Source of the DNA: a virus | Direction: 5' to 3' (one strand) | DNA: 54,332 bases | Virus record (IMG/VR): IMGVR_UViG_3300033153_003825 | Location: 1 to 54,332 of that record | Shown here: piece after piece, positions 26,601-32,648 of the stretch | How the letters are laid out: every line of letters begins with the position of its first letter | Numbering within the stretch: position 1 is the stretch's first letter | Translations under genes and position numbers: made by a program | Notes under the pieces: model-generated | What the model was told of the DNA's origin: nothing | The model's input: the letters and a program-made list of their open reading frames with translations, nothing else | Database searches by the model: none

Positions 26601-28870
26601 TGCCCACGGTTCAGGTGGTCGCTACCCAGACCGGAGCTACGGGCACGTTGACTCTCAATATCGAAGATCCCGACTCGAAGATGAACGCTACGTCTTTCGA
26701 GACGGGTCTTTCGCCCGACGCCGACCCGGTAAACTGGTCTGGATACGACAATTCGTCACCCTACGACACTTCCACGAACCCGGCGATCGAGGAGAAGCAC
26801 GGGACGGTCGTTCATTGGGGCGTCCGGTACGACATTGGGGATGGCAATACGTGGATCACCGGATCCCATTCGTTCGACATCGACGTGATCCCGATGCTCG
26901 TGAATTGCTCGCTTGCAGAAGCCGTGAACGAGGGCGATTGCTTCTTCGCATGGCAAGGTGACGAAGACACGGCGAGTATGAAGTACATCACAAGCACGTC
27001 GTCCATGCCGACCGAGGCGAACTTGGATGGCGGTGGAACGTCCGTGAACGGGCGAACCGGACTGACCATCATCGACTCGAACCTGACCGCAGGGGAAACA
27101 ATCTACATCAGGGCCAGGGCGTACAGTGCGACAGGGGCCACCGGGACCGCCTCGGCTGAGGATTGGACGGGCAAGTATATCCGAAGCGAGACGGAGATTC
27201 CAACTGTACTCGCGATCCCAACCCAGAGTGGGAACAATGCGACCGTCACGCTGACAGTCGAACATGCCGGGGGTGGTGTCACCGCGACGGCATTCGACCG
27301 ATCGAGCGCCAATCCGGCGATTGGTTACGACAACGTCAACGACGACCCGACGTCCTGGGATGTGTACGACAGCGGTGCGCCGTACACGTACTCGAAGACG
27401 TACACGGGTCTAATTATTCCAGGCCATTCCGTGAGGGTTTATTGGGCCGTTCGCTATGCGGTCAGCGGGACCGACAAGTGGATCATGGGCCTTTGTGAGT
27501 TCGATGCTGATAAGGAAGCCGAGATCCATTCGTGCACGTTCAGTTATGACTCCGATAATACAATCAACCTCCATGTCCGGGGTGACGAAGACTGCGAGAA
27601 CATCTACGTCACGGTCACGTCTAGCGGGATCGCGCCAGGCGATCCAACCAGCGGTTCAAATGATGGGAGCATCAACGCGAACCAAGGTACGATTCAGACC
27701 AGTATCACGGGCAATCAGGGTGACATGATTATTGCAAAGATCATAGGCTACAATAATGAAAGTTCGCCCGAGGCCGGTCCCGTTACTCAGTTCGTGGAGA
27801 TCCGTGGGGGCACTGAAAAGTTGCCGATTGAGGTGAAGCTGACCCCTTCGCAACCCACGGCAACGACGGGTCGCATGTATATCACCATCAGCGATCCAGG
27901 CTTGATCGTTCAGACGGTCAAGTACGCCAAGAAGACGGGCGCGGGGGACTTTGGTTCTTTCACGGACGTCGGGTGGGATTATAGCCCAGACACTATTGGT
28001 GTGGACGCTACGCTTCGTTTCTACGAAGACGTAGACCTTTTGCAGAAACATCAGGCCGGGCTTAAATACGAAATTGTCTACAAAGATCACAGTGGCACCA
28101 ACATAACAACGGAGGGTGGCTGGACCTTTGACGCAGACCTGACCGCTGAGATCCAAAGCATAGAAATAAACATTGAGGATGACGGTTCGGTCTGGGCGAC
28201 GGTGGTGGCTGACGAAGATGCGGCCAACATCTATCTGACCTGCTCGATTGACGCAGAGCCGAGTGCTCCAACTACGGGCGTTTACGACGCGACGGTCAGT
28301 GGACGCGAGGGCTATGTAAACACGACCAAAGACGCTACCGACTTTGAGCACGTCGCTTGGGTCAAGGTCGGCGCTGCGGACTCGGGTGGTGTGATGGGGC
28401 CGATTATTGAGGCGAAGATTCGGCGTCCTGGAGGAGAGGTCAGCAAGGTACTCAGGATAGCCTGTACGGGAGTGGTGCGGCGGGGGAATTCCACGGGGAC
28501 GTGGGCGAGTACCGCCGGATACACCCATCCCATGTCGGCTGATACCGTTACCACGGGATATGTTGGCATAGAGTTACCCCCCGGAGTTTTGATTACCAAG
28601 GCGTCGTGTCGGTTGTATGAGCTTAATTCGAGTAGTGTTTCCGCTTGGTCTTTTCATTATGCCACGGACACGGGGGCTGAGACATATTTGGCGGGCGGGA
28701 GTGGTTCTACGGGCTGGAACACAGATTACGATAACATTTCTCACGTCAGGAACCCCGACTACCATTATTATTTCTACATCAACTGCGATGCCGATTCTGT
28801 CAATACGAACAGCAGGTTTGCGTATGTGGAGTTGGAGTACACCAGTTACGATGTTGACGAAACCCTTTAG
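20621..28870 (+). CDS. giant tail tip / host-recognition protein
   Basis: 2749 residues. Residues 1-330 match the tail-hub type carrying NHCGWDFGDVDSNCGY and CPRDTIRECGRRWKF (DUF2163/BR0599-like Cys pattern). About 330-880 resembles the gpJ-like baseplate hub. About 880-1370 contains Ig/FN3-like domains and two similar segments with SGTGxGQ or SGTGADADD turns. About 1380-2605 is six tandem ~205-residue modules (see repeat entry). The last ~145 residues form a separate beta-rich cap. It likely forms the tail tip and spike and contacts the host. No peptidase motif was seen. Confidence 0.85.
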   Translation: MRSVSSAIQAILDADQSRPVTVVKLTLVDASATVIYAATAAVTISSQAYQGDLLELPRIVVSAQEGIDHIVLRFANADWAYSSYHNTNDFDGATAEVSQYFATNAAYTTFEGPVALFSGTIFRPEVNAEVLTLNVMADARMAKGGSVGRVVTNHCGWDFGDVDSNCGYVESATVTTGGAYTQSTWIPITGSAETGQAGVALEPSDYPSNFVKIVRGGSPVYTDLRVIEADLANGQIKLNSTLIWSGTLVAGDKIIYQGCPRDTIRECGRRWKFADSSRQQDKFGGMDYFREQFGRAEPKQGTVAQMEGVVGHIVPIPYGTRWTTPMIVGVHSRAGGGTKDWASWGTDRDGPFAVCVIGEGPLDTGLEDVEANVLLDGAEIRASKYYVNQGWEDKFEILTGTTSQVPADFFPKWDRNKAIPGFSALRNVGYFIMELPEGYELTPQVTNTVWETLPQDFGAWTFIPGGAVSLIRRTRYWSTQVPDVQCMYKGKKVRKYVYSGSNPVSGAYEFSRNPVWQILDVLIAPYREDTSDRWSAGLSANAVDFGSFIDWGDYAEDTIGVYDFDNNSINVERYRSDLYVKSGKRGEVLKMLLHACRGTLVAKDGKVGIVLDAPTGGKGTITGATSTVITESTRTGLVDSTWPDGGVSGLLTGMRVKILTGTGSGQVRTIASNTKNTFTVSSAFSPTPSVGGTFAIYALELTTDNVGVIQVRHKKALHELTNQIIATWQSTKDQGRNASVPIPDTYEDDQTPGKYHFDKFGLNEKTVAMNATTEWQQAVRNGWYELRRELDHNFEFIISDLNIEGLVLEVGDHVLINHDISGISNETARVARIEDGGQATYTLACELTRDHVYLDYPTDDFDSVDISSTLTPPHGVPPHVSGVLIDHYVELDGEQPLVVVDWDQPEWQYANWSVVVDFRYQNPNTLIWTAWTELGISRTRKITFRASRIGMVEVRPVLLSGAGIRADDHLENGTSSGSNSPTTLNDTTKAWVVDEWDGCVAEIISGTGADADDPIREIASNTATQLTVTSSWDITPDGTSVYDIYVAAPVVQEQITAGIGYGFPYLDEDDGDLYLHPGWELGLGCKYLDSDTAPSKNDVVTTGSILLSDGAPEGGTNIHTFTGDGEVRYVGIVYYLDEACTQGESNLTILRHTYHEKDNLPRVVWFPYIPDTVGKEGVRFVATDDGAQVNFGYAVIDEGAGDPSWPSGYTTSGLTSDPYVEDVEVTKPAEGGTRKVIVFNCVDAEENMYRPTDDPGRVYVDGNSWPSGYCTYDIEPDYTPVITPQAIETDTLSWRFRVKKTNIGSESWDAISWNDATSGEYSGNTFVPQYMTSYTIAPTECLNVECVFLRTSATDDTTQNASMKSVAMRFTIYPFFDTVIPTVQVYLGQVGSVGNIYLVINDPKGFVVETAFKAVENWDGEDFDDPTDLTWNRDTSQPYNLTETVNLGEDHNSLIAWAVGYDLDDGNGTVYVQGSNVYDLDKIPVVFGALHVNAGGSVYLSINGREDLKSVQYKTSTTSMPTDVTGGTVINGRSTSTEIESSLADDATLYVRVRGYNATGGSAGGGDASTEDWFGQVTNLLSSQVPTVQPYASQSGSTGTLDLVVYDPDSVLVATSYEAQSGGGDFALDADPVNWTGYDNSSPYDLDYDVTLVEAHTSFIAWGVAYNRGAGVKWITGSHTFDLNIMPSGMGTSVVYSNGNASCDLFGDEDTASWKVAASTSAFPSATTVRAAGADDGQNLTASDVGTLLTASSGDTIYYSAFPYSAVTGGGTEGSIVQFIGNYFDEDTSTDPLTPKVFVVPSQSGSTATLSLTIRDEYLKVTDIEKRTKQGDAAWSSWTDLTGGSGTIGVNEDLTRSQTVTIEEKHNSEIGIRIEWTDEESANRYIYFSHTFDLDTIPSVVCGLSLTLSQAQLAWIGDEDLASIKYLVSTSSMPADVSGGTSANGRNGSEELLGTLTLNQIMYVRVRGYTSTGATGTESAEDWLGTIRRDSTLMPTVQVVATQTGATGTLTLNIEDPDSKMNATSFETGLSPDADPVNWSGYDNSSPYDTSTNPAIEEKHGTVVHWGVRYDIGDGNTWITGSHSFDIDVIPMLVNCSLAEAVNEGDCFFAWQGDEDTASMKYITSTSSMPTEANLDGGGTSVNGRTGLTIIDSNLTAGETIYIRARAYSATGATGTASAEDWTGKYIRSETEIPTVLAIPTQSGNNATVTLTVEHAGGGVTATAFDRSSANPAIGYDNVNDDPTSWDVYDSGAPYTYSKTYTGLIIPGHSVRVYWAVRYAVSGTDKWIMGLCEFDADKEAEIHSCTFSYDSDNTINLHVRGDEDCENIYVTVTSSGIAPGDPTSGSNDGSINANQGTIQTSITGNQGDMIIAKIIGYNNESSPEAGPVTQFVEIRGGTEKLPIEVKLTPSQPTATTGRMYITISDPGLIVQTVKYAKKTGAGDFGSFTDVGWDYSPDTIGVDATLRFYEDVDLLQKHQAGLKYEIVYKDHSGTNITTEGGWTFDADLTAEIQSIEINIEDDGSVWATVVADEDAANIYLTCSIDAEPSAPTTGVYDATVSGREGYVNTTKDATDFEHVAWVKVGAADSGGVMGPIIEAKIRRPGGEVSKVLRIACTGVVRRGNSTGTWASTAGYTHPMSADTVTTGYVGIELPPGVLITKASCRLYELNSSSVSAWSFHYATDTGAETYLAGGSGSTGWNTDYDNISHVRNPDYHYYFYINCDADSVNTNSRFAYVELEYTSYDVDETL
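24758..28436 (+). repeat. six tandem ~205-residue modules in the tail tip protein
   Basis: Module starts are at 24758, 25373, 25997, 26600, 27197 and 27821 (597-624 bases apart). Each begins with a variant of IPTVQVxxxQSGxxGTLxL, passes a YDNSSPYD-like turn and an HTFDLDxIP-like strand, then has GDEDxASxKYxxSTSSMP and a YVRVRGYxxTGATGT strand. This is likely two Ig/FN3-like domains per module. Modules 2 and 4 share a 23-base identical stretch (25532-25554 and 26744-26766), pointing to recent exchange or duplication. Module 6 is the most divergent. Confidence 0.8.
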
Positions 28871-28878
28871 GAGGTCCC

Positions 28879-29226
28879 ATGTCAACCGTGCCCGAAACTC
28901 AAGATTTTTTGGATGAACTAAGCACCCCCACCGTCTGCACGAAGGCTTCATTGAGGACGGCGATGAAGCCCTTTCAAGAGAAGGCTAACGAAATGTGCCA
29001 ACAACTCGCCCGGACTCGAATGCTGTTGGGATTGAGTGAAATGGAGGAGTCGGCGGACACTCTTTCTATGAAGTTCGAGCACCTCGACGACCAACTTCGG
29101 ACAGGTGACAGGCTTCTGACAGAGATCCACAAGAAGATTCGAGAGTCGGAGCATCACTTTAAGCGTATGGTTCAGGCTGAGGGAGAATTTCGTGCCCTCG
29201 CGGGTGCCGAAGGCTACACCGTTTAG
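28879..29226 (+). CDS. coiled-coil protein in the tail block
   Basis: 115 residues with a TAGGAGG site before the ATG. Residues 22-110 are helical with heptad-like Leu/Met/Phe spacing (NEMCQQLARTRMLLGLSEME; DDQLRTGDRLLTEIHKKIRE). A structural trimer or regulator of the adjacent membrane proteins is possible. Unknown family. Confidence 0.6.
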   Translation: MSTVPETQDFLDELSTPTVCTKASLRTAMKPFQEKANEMCQQLARTRMLLGLSEMEESADTLSMKFEHLDDQLRTGDRLLTEIHKKIRESEHHFKRMVQAEGEFRALAGAEGYTV

Positions 29227-29235
29227 GAGGATCAC

Positions 29236-29343
29236 ATGACGGCCACGAAAATCGTACTGGCGGTAGTAATCTTAATCATTCTCGGTGGGGTCATTTGGAT
29301 GATGATGTTCAAGGGTGGGGGTGTCACGAGAGGCGACCAATAG
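29236..29343 (+). CDS. 35-residue single-span membrane peptide
   Basis: Begins MTATKIVLAVVILIILGGVI with a strong TAGGAGG site before the ATG at 29236. Residues 5-25 form one membrane helix; the tail is Lys/Gly-rich and short. Its size and placement with two other membrane proteins suggest a holin-accessory or antiholin-like role, which is inference only. The next gene starts 15 bases later. Confidence 0.6.
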   Translation: MTATKIVLAVVILIILGGVIWMMMFKGGGVTRGDQ

Positions 29344-29357
29344 GGGAGTGAGTCATA

Positions 29358-29687
29358 ATGAAGAACGGCAACGGGCATGGCCTCACGATTAACGGGACCA
29401 CGTTGACGAAGGTGTTGGCGGGACTGAACGCCTTTCTTCTGGCGGTGGCAATCGTGGTGATCGGGTTGGCCAGTACGACCGTCGTAGGTCACGGGGAGGA
29501 CATCGGTGAATTGAAAACCAATGTCGCCGTGATCCAAGGGAATCGTTTCACCTCTTCCGACGCCCTTGAATGGTCGCGGCGGGTGGAGGATGACGTGAGG
29601 GAGAGCGTTACAGAAATGCGGGCCGAAATGAACTCCAGGTTCGATCGCTTAGAGGCGAGACTGAATCGAGGCGGGGGGGCATTCTGA
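29358..29687 (+). CDS. membrane-anchored coiled-coil protein
   Basis: 109 residues. A single membrane segment at about 20-44 (VLAGLNAFLLAVAIVVIGLA) is followed by a periplasmic or cytoplasmic helical tail, DIGELKTNVAVIQ and a charged coil ending at FDRLEARLNRGG. The layout resembles XhlA-type hemolysin/holin-associated proteins, though with the membrane segment at the other end. The stop overlaps the next ATG. Confidence 0.6.
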   Translation: MKNGNGHGLTINGTTLTKVLAGLNAFLLAVAIVVIGLASTTVVGHGEDIGELKTNVAVIQGNRFTSSDALEWSRRVEDDVRESVTEMRAEMNSRFDRLEARLNRGGGAF

Positions 29688-29956
29688 TGTTGGCAACAAC
29701 CAAGAATATTGGCGGACGGGGGTACAGTATTGTTGTCTGGTGCTCCGGCCTGCTGATGATCGTAGAGCTTCTGATGGTCTGGGCTCTATTTGATGGGAGT
29801 CTCACTGGAAAAGAATTCACAGACATCACGACGCTGTTTTTTCTCATGATCGGAGGCATGGGTGGCGTTTATCAAGGTCAGAACCTCATCAACGCGGTAC
29901 CTGGAGTCAGGAAGTGGGAGGGCAACCCGCATCCCGCGACCCTGGAGGACAAGTAA
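29687..29956 (+). CDS. putative holin (two membrane segments)
   Basis: 89 residues with two hydrophobic segments at about 14-36 (SIVVWCSGLLMIVELLMVWA) and 46-64 (ITTLFFLMIGGMGGVYQ), a short loop between, and a charged C-terminus. This is a class II holin layout. It is adjacent to two other small membrane proteins, but the endolysin candidate lies 9 kb downstream, so holin assignment is tentative. Confidence 0.45.
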   Translation: MLATTKNIGGRGYSIVVWCSGLLMIVELLMVWALFDGSLTGKEFTDITTLFFLMIGGMGGVYQGQNLINAVPGVRKWEGNPHPATLEDK

Positions 29957-30007
29957 CCCCACACACGACTTGCTTCTGTTGGCCGCGAGACGGGTGTAGA
30001 TTGAGAC

Positions 30008-30022
30008 GACCCCTACTGGGTC
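30008..30022 (+). promoter_or_regulatory. small hairpin in the gap before the fibre genes
   Basis: GACCC (30008-30012) and GGGTC (30018-30022) can pair around a 5-base loop in the 90-base gap 29957-30046. It precedes the AGGAG site of the next gene. No T-run and no clear promoter boxes were found. It may be chance. Confidence 0.3.
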
Positions 30023-30046
30023 CAACCAAATGCTAGGAGAAATATC

Positions 30047-30442
30047 ATGACTGTAAGAGTAGACACCAGTGTCGTGGACGGGCTTGCTGACACGTTTGCA
30101 GGTTACTTCGACAGCGGCGTACTGGAGATCCGCGACGGCACCCAGCCTGCGGACGCCGATACCGCCGCGTCTGGGTCGGTGCTTGCGAGCATCGACCTTC
30201 CGGCGACTGCGTTCGGCGCTTCGGCTGCGGGTGCTGTGGCAAAGGCCGGGACGTGGCAGGACTCAAGTGCCGATGCGTCGGGTACGACCACATGGTTCCG
30301 CATGAGGGATACGGGCGACACGTATCGTCTGGACGGTTCCTGTGGACAAGGCACCGGCGACCTGAGCTTCGACGACTCTTCAATCGTCGCTGGCGGCGTT
30401 GTCACCATCACCGCCTTCACCGTCACCATGCCTGAGTCCTAA
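30047..30442 (+). CDS. conserved tail/fibre-associated protein
   Basis: 131 residues. The sequence of features, a GYFDSGVLEIRDG start, PADADTAASGSVLASIDLPA, a TWFRMRDTGDTY core and a GGVVTITAFTVTMPES end, is a small beta-rich family I know from many siphovirus fibre regions, of unassigned function. CTAGGAGA precedes the ATG. Confidence 0.7.
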   Translation: MTVRVDTSVVDGLADTFAGYFDSGVLEIRDGTQPADADTAASGSVLASIDLPATAFGASAAGAVAKAGTWQDSSADASGTTTWFRMRDTGDTYRLDGSCGQGTGDLSFDDSSIVAGGVVTITAFTVTMPES

Positions 30443-30459
30443 GCCGAGGGAGGAACCTC

Positions 30460-30840
30460 ATGGCCGACGCAATTATGGGCCTGACCAAAGCCAACGGGCG
30501 GGTCAGCGTCCTACTCATGTACGACGTACCACCGGGGTCCATCAAAACAGATCCCACCACTACCGAGAACGTGGTGCTTTCGCCTTCGGCAGACTTGCCA
30601 GCGGAAAGCTCCATCGGCCCGAATCCCGTGACCCAGGCCGAGAAGGACGAGTTCGACGCCGGGACGATGGTTTATCGCGTCCATACCTTCGGCATCAATT
30701 CCGACTGGCCGGATGAAACGGCTGGTATCGTGGCGGAGGCCCGCAAGGGCTGGGCCGCGATGCAGGCGATCCTTCTGGCCGAGTATGACGCCAAGGCCGC
30801 TTCCTGGGACCATGCCGGTGTGCGGATCACTCCGGCCTAA
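30460..30840 (+). CDS. hypothetical protein in fibre block
   Basis: 126 residues with a GGGAGG site. The N-terminal half is loop/beta (GRVSVLLMYDVPPGSIKTDP); the C-terminal half is helical (EKDEFDAGTMVYR then RKGWAAMQAILLAEYDAKAA). No family recognised. Its place between two structural genes suggests a virion or assembly protein. Confidence 0.55.
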   Translation: MADAIMGLTKANGRVSVLLMYDVPPGSIKTDPTTTENVVLSPSADLPAESSIGPNPVTQAEKDEFDAGTMVYRVHTFGINSDWPDETAGIVAEARKGWAAMQAILLAEYDAKAASWDHAGVRITPA

Positions 30841-30856
30841 TTGAGAGGAGATTATT

Positions 30857-31225
30857 ATGAGTGGTTGGGAAGCCTCCCCAGGAAGTAAGATCAGCGATGC
30901 CGCATCTGTCACCGGGACAGCATGGGGCGATGATAGCTCGATGGTCAGCCTGAACCCTGGCGAAGGATGTCAGCTTCACGTTGACTCGGATACGAACGGT
31001 ACCACGGATGATCTAGTTGTCGGTGTGTTCCCGTCGCACGATGCTGGCGTGACGTATCCGACCATGCCGAGTCAGACGTTCACGGTACCCTATGCGGACG
31101 ACCCGGACTCGAAGCCATTTTTTGTCACCGGCTGGGCTCATTTCAAGTTGATGTTCAAGGGCTCCGGTGCGACGGATACGTTCACGGTCAACGTCTGGGC
31201 TCGCAAGGACGGGATCAGCGCCTAA
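30857..31225 (+). CDS. beta-rich structural protein
   Basis: 122 residues with an AGAGGAG site. Alternating polar/hydrophobic strands, LNPGEGCQLHVDSDTNGTTD, LVVGVFPSH, HFKLMFKGSGATDTFTVNVW, fit a small jelly-roll-like phage structural protein. It ends at TAA 31223-31225, immediately before a hairpin that covers the next gene's start site. Confidence 0.6.
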   Translation: MSGWEASPGSKISDAASVTGTAWGDDSSMVSLNPGEGCQLHVDSDTNGTTDDLVVGVFPSHDAGVTYPTMPSQTFTVPYADDPDSKPFFVTGWAHFKLMFKGSGATDTFTVNVWARKDGISA

Positions 31226-31254
31226 CGGCCCCTCTGGGTGAAAGGAGGGAGCCG
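31226..31254 (+). promoter_or_regulatory. hairpin masking the ribosome site of the next fibre gene
   Basis: CGGCCCCTC (31226-31234) can pair with GAGGG (31245-31249) and GCCG (31251-31254), with one bulged A and a 10-base loop. The GGAGGG ribosome site (31244-31249) and the first base of the GTG start (31254) are thereby in the stem. The hairpin begins right after the upstream stop codon, so a terminating ribosome would open it. This is a classical layout for translational coupling. Confidence 0.5.
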
Positions 31255-32648
31255 TGGCAAGTGTGCGTCTAATAACGTCGGAGATCATTACATTCGCTTG
31301 GACAGGAAGCGAGTGGGCGGACGATGTTGCGCTCATTGTCACTCGTGACGATGAGGTACTTGTTGTGTTGGTAATTGGGTCTCAAACTCCTCCTACAGAA
31401 GTTCGGTGGGATGGTGCGGTCATCTCCTACCAAGATGACCGGAACGATCAGAATGTTGGTGGCATAACGTGGTTCGACAAGATTCAGCCGGAACCTGGGG
31501 CCTACAACCTGACTGTTGTTAATTCTTCAGGCGGTAGTCGCCGTCTGATTGTTCTAGGTGTCGGTGGTGTGGAACTTGCGGCCCCGCGAAGGTTGTTAAC
31601 GAAAGCTCCTGGATGGAGCGCATCCCCTGATATATCCTGTGAGTCCAGACCTGGCGATCTAGTCGTTGCTGTTGTGTCTACTGAGAATGTTCACACGCAC
31701 GACGCTGGACAAAACCCCCTGACAACTTCTGAGACGGCTAGTGGGGAATATGCAGGATCTGCTTATTGGGTGGCAACAAGTCAATCTACGTCTTTTGGCT
31801 GGAGTCAGGCAGCTAGTAACACTGCCAGAATGGCAATGGCTTATGCTGCTGTCCCCATCTTCCACCCCTACGGCACAACCCGCCGCCTGTCGCGCCCAGT
31901 GGTGGACCTTATCAAGCCTGCGCACTTGAATGTGCGCCCTGCGCTGGCACCTCCTGAATGGCGGCGGTTCCTGTCTGAACTTCATGCCGTAGCCGTAAGT
32001 TATGATGGAGTGGTCGTTACCCATCCTAATATCGGGACGATTGTTGTGCCACCCGACATTGAACAGGCTCCGTATGGGGAGGCGTGGGGGGCGTCGGATG
32101 GGACATCAAAAGTTGTGAGGCTTGCTACTTCTAGGCATCATCAGTATGGCTTTAGTGTCATAGCTCTCGTTCGCCACACAACCCTTTCTCAGGACTGTGG
32201 CATCTGGGGGAAAACGTCTCCAGACATAATGCAGTTTTGGTGGGATGTGGGAGAACAAGACCTTGGCCTGCAAGTGGACGGCGTTGCTTCCTATGGGGCG
32301 ACAGGGTTGCCTGGAGACACAGACTACCACCTCCTCGTCTTTCGTTATGGGCCTTCGGTAATACCTGGAACGAACACAGGCGAAGTCTGGTGCGACGGCA
32401 AGTTGCTTTTCGAGATCGACGACTCGTGTGGTTCTTCGACGGCAACAACTCGCTTCAATGCGACCGCAACGGATGATGCAAAAGATGGTAGGAATTTCTT
32501 CGTCTACGGTGCTGAAGTAAAATACTGCCTTACGGTGGAGGAGGTTTCGGCTCTCAGTGCCGATCCCTTCGGCCCTTTCCGCCGAGTCCGCACCATCCCC
32601 GTAGCTCGCGCGCCCCTGCCTGGTGAACGAAGGTGGGTGCGGCGATGA
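31254..32648 (+). CDS. fibre protein with one LamG-like module
   Basis: 464 residues from GTG 31254 (GGAGGG site). The N-terminal ~210 residues are beta-rich with no recognised family. From about 213 a module starts SRPVVDLIKPAHLNVRPALA and ends VSALSADPFGPFRRVRTIPV, the same frame of motifs that bounds the three modules of the next protein. The core (GFSVIALVRHTT, DTDYHLLVFRYG, NTGEVWCDGKLLFEI) is the concanavalin A/LamG jelly-roll pattern, usually glycan- or protein-binding. The stop overlaps the next start (ATGA). Confidence 0.7.
   Translation: MASVRLITSEIITFAWTGSEWADDVALIVTRDDEVLVVLVIGSQTPPTEVRWDGAVISYQDDRNDQNVGGITWFDKIQPEPGAYNLTVVNSSGGSRRLIVLGVGGVELAAPRRLLTKAPGWSASPDISCESRPGDLVVAVVSTENVHTHDAGQNPLTTSETASGEYAGSAYWVATSQSTSFGWSQAASNTARMAMAYAAVPIFHPYGTTRRLSRPVVDLIKPAHLNVRPALAPPEWRRFLSELHAVAVSYDGVVVTHPNIGTIVVPPDIEQAPYGEAWGASDGTSKVVRLATSRHHQYGFSVIALVRHTTLSQDCGIWGKTSPDIMQFWWDVGEQDLGLQVDGVASYGATGLPGDTDYHLLVFRYGPSVIPGTNTGEVWCDGKLLFEIDDSCGSSTATTRFNATATDDAKDGRNFFVYGAEVKYCLTVEEVSALSADPFGPFRRVRTIPVARAPLPGERRWVRR

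Noticed and set aside
29957-30046. Promoter before the fibre genes
   Set aside because: Candidate boxes have wrong spacing (21 or 12 bases) and poor matches.
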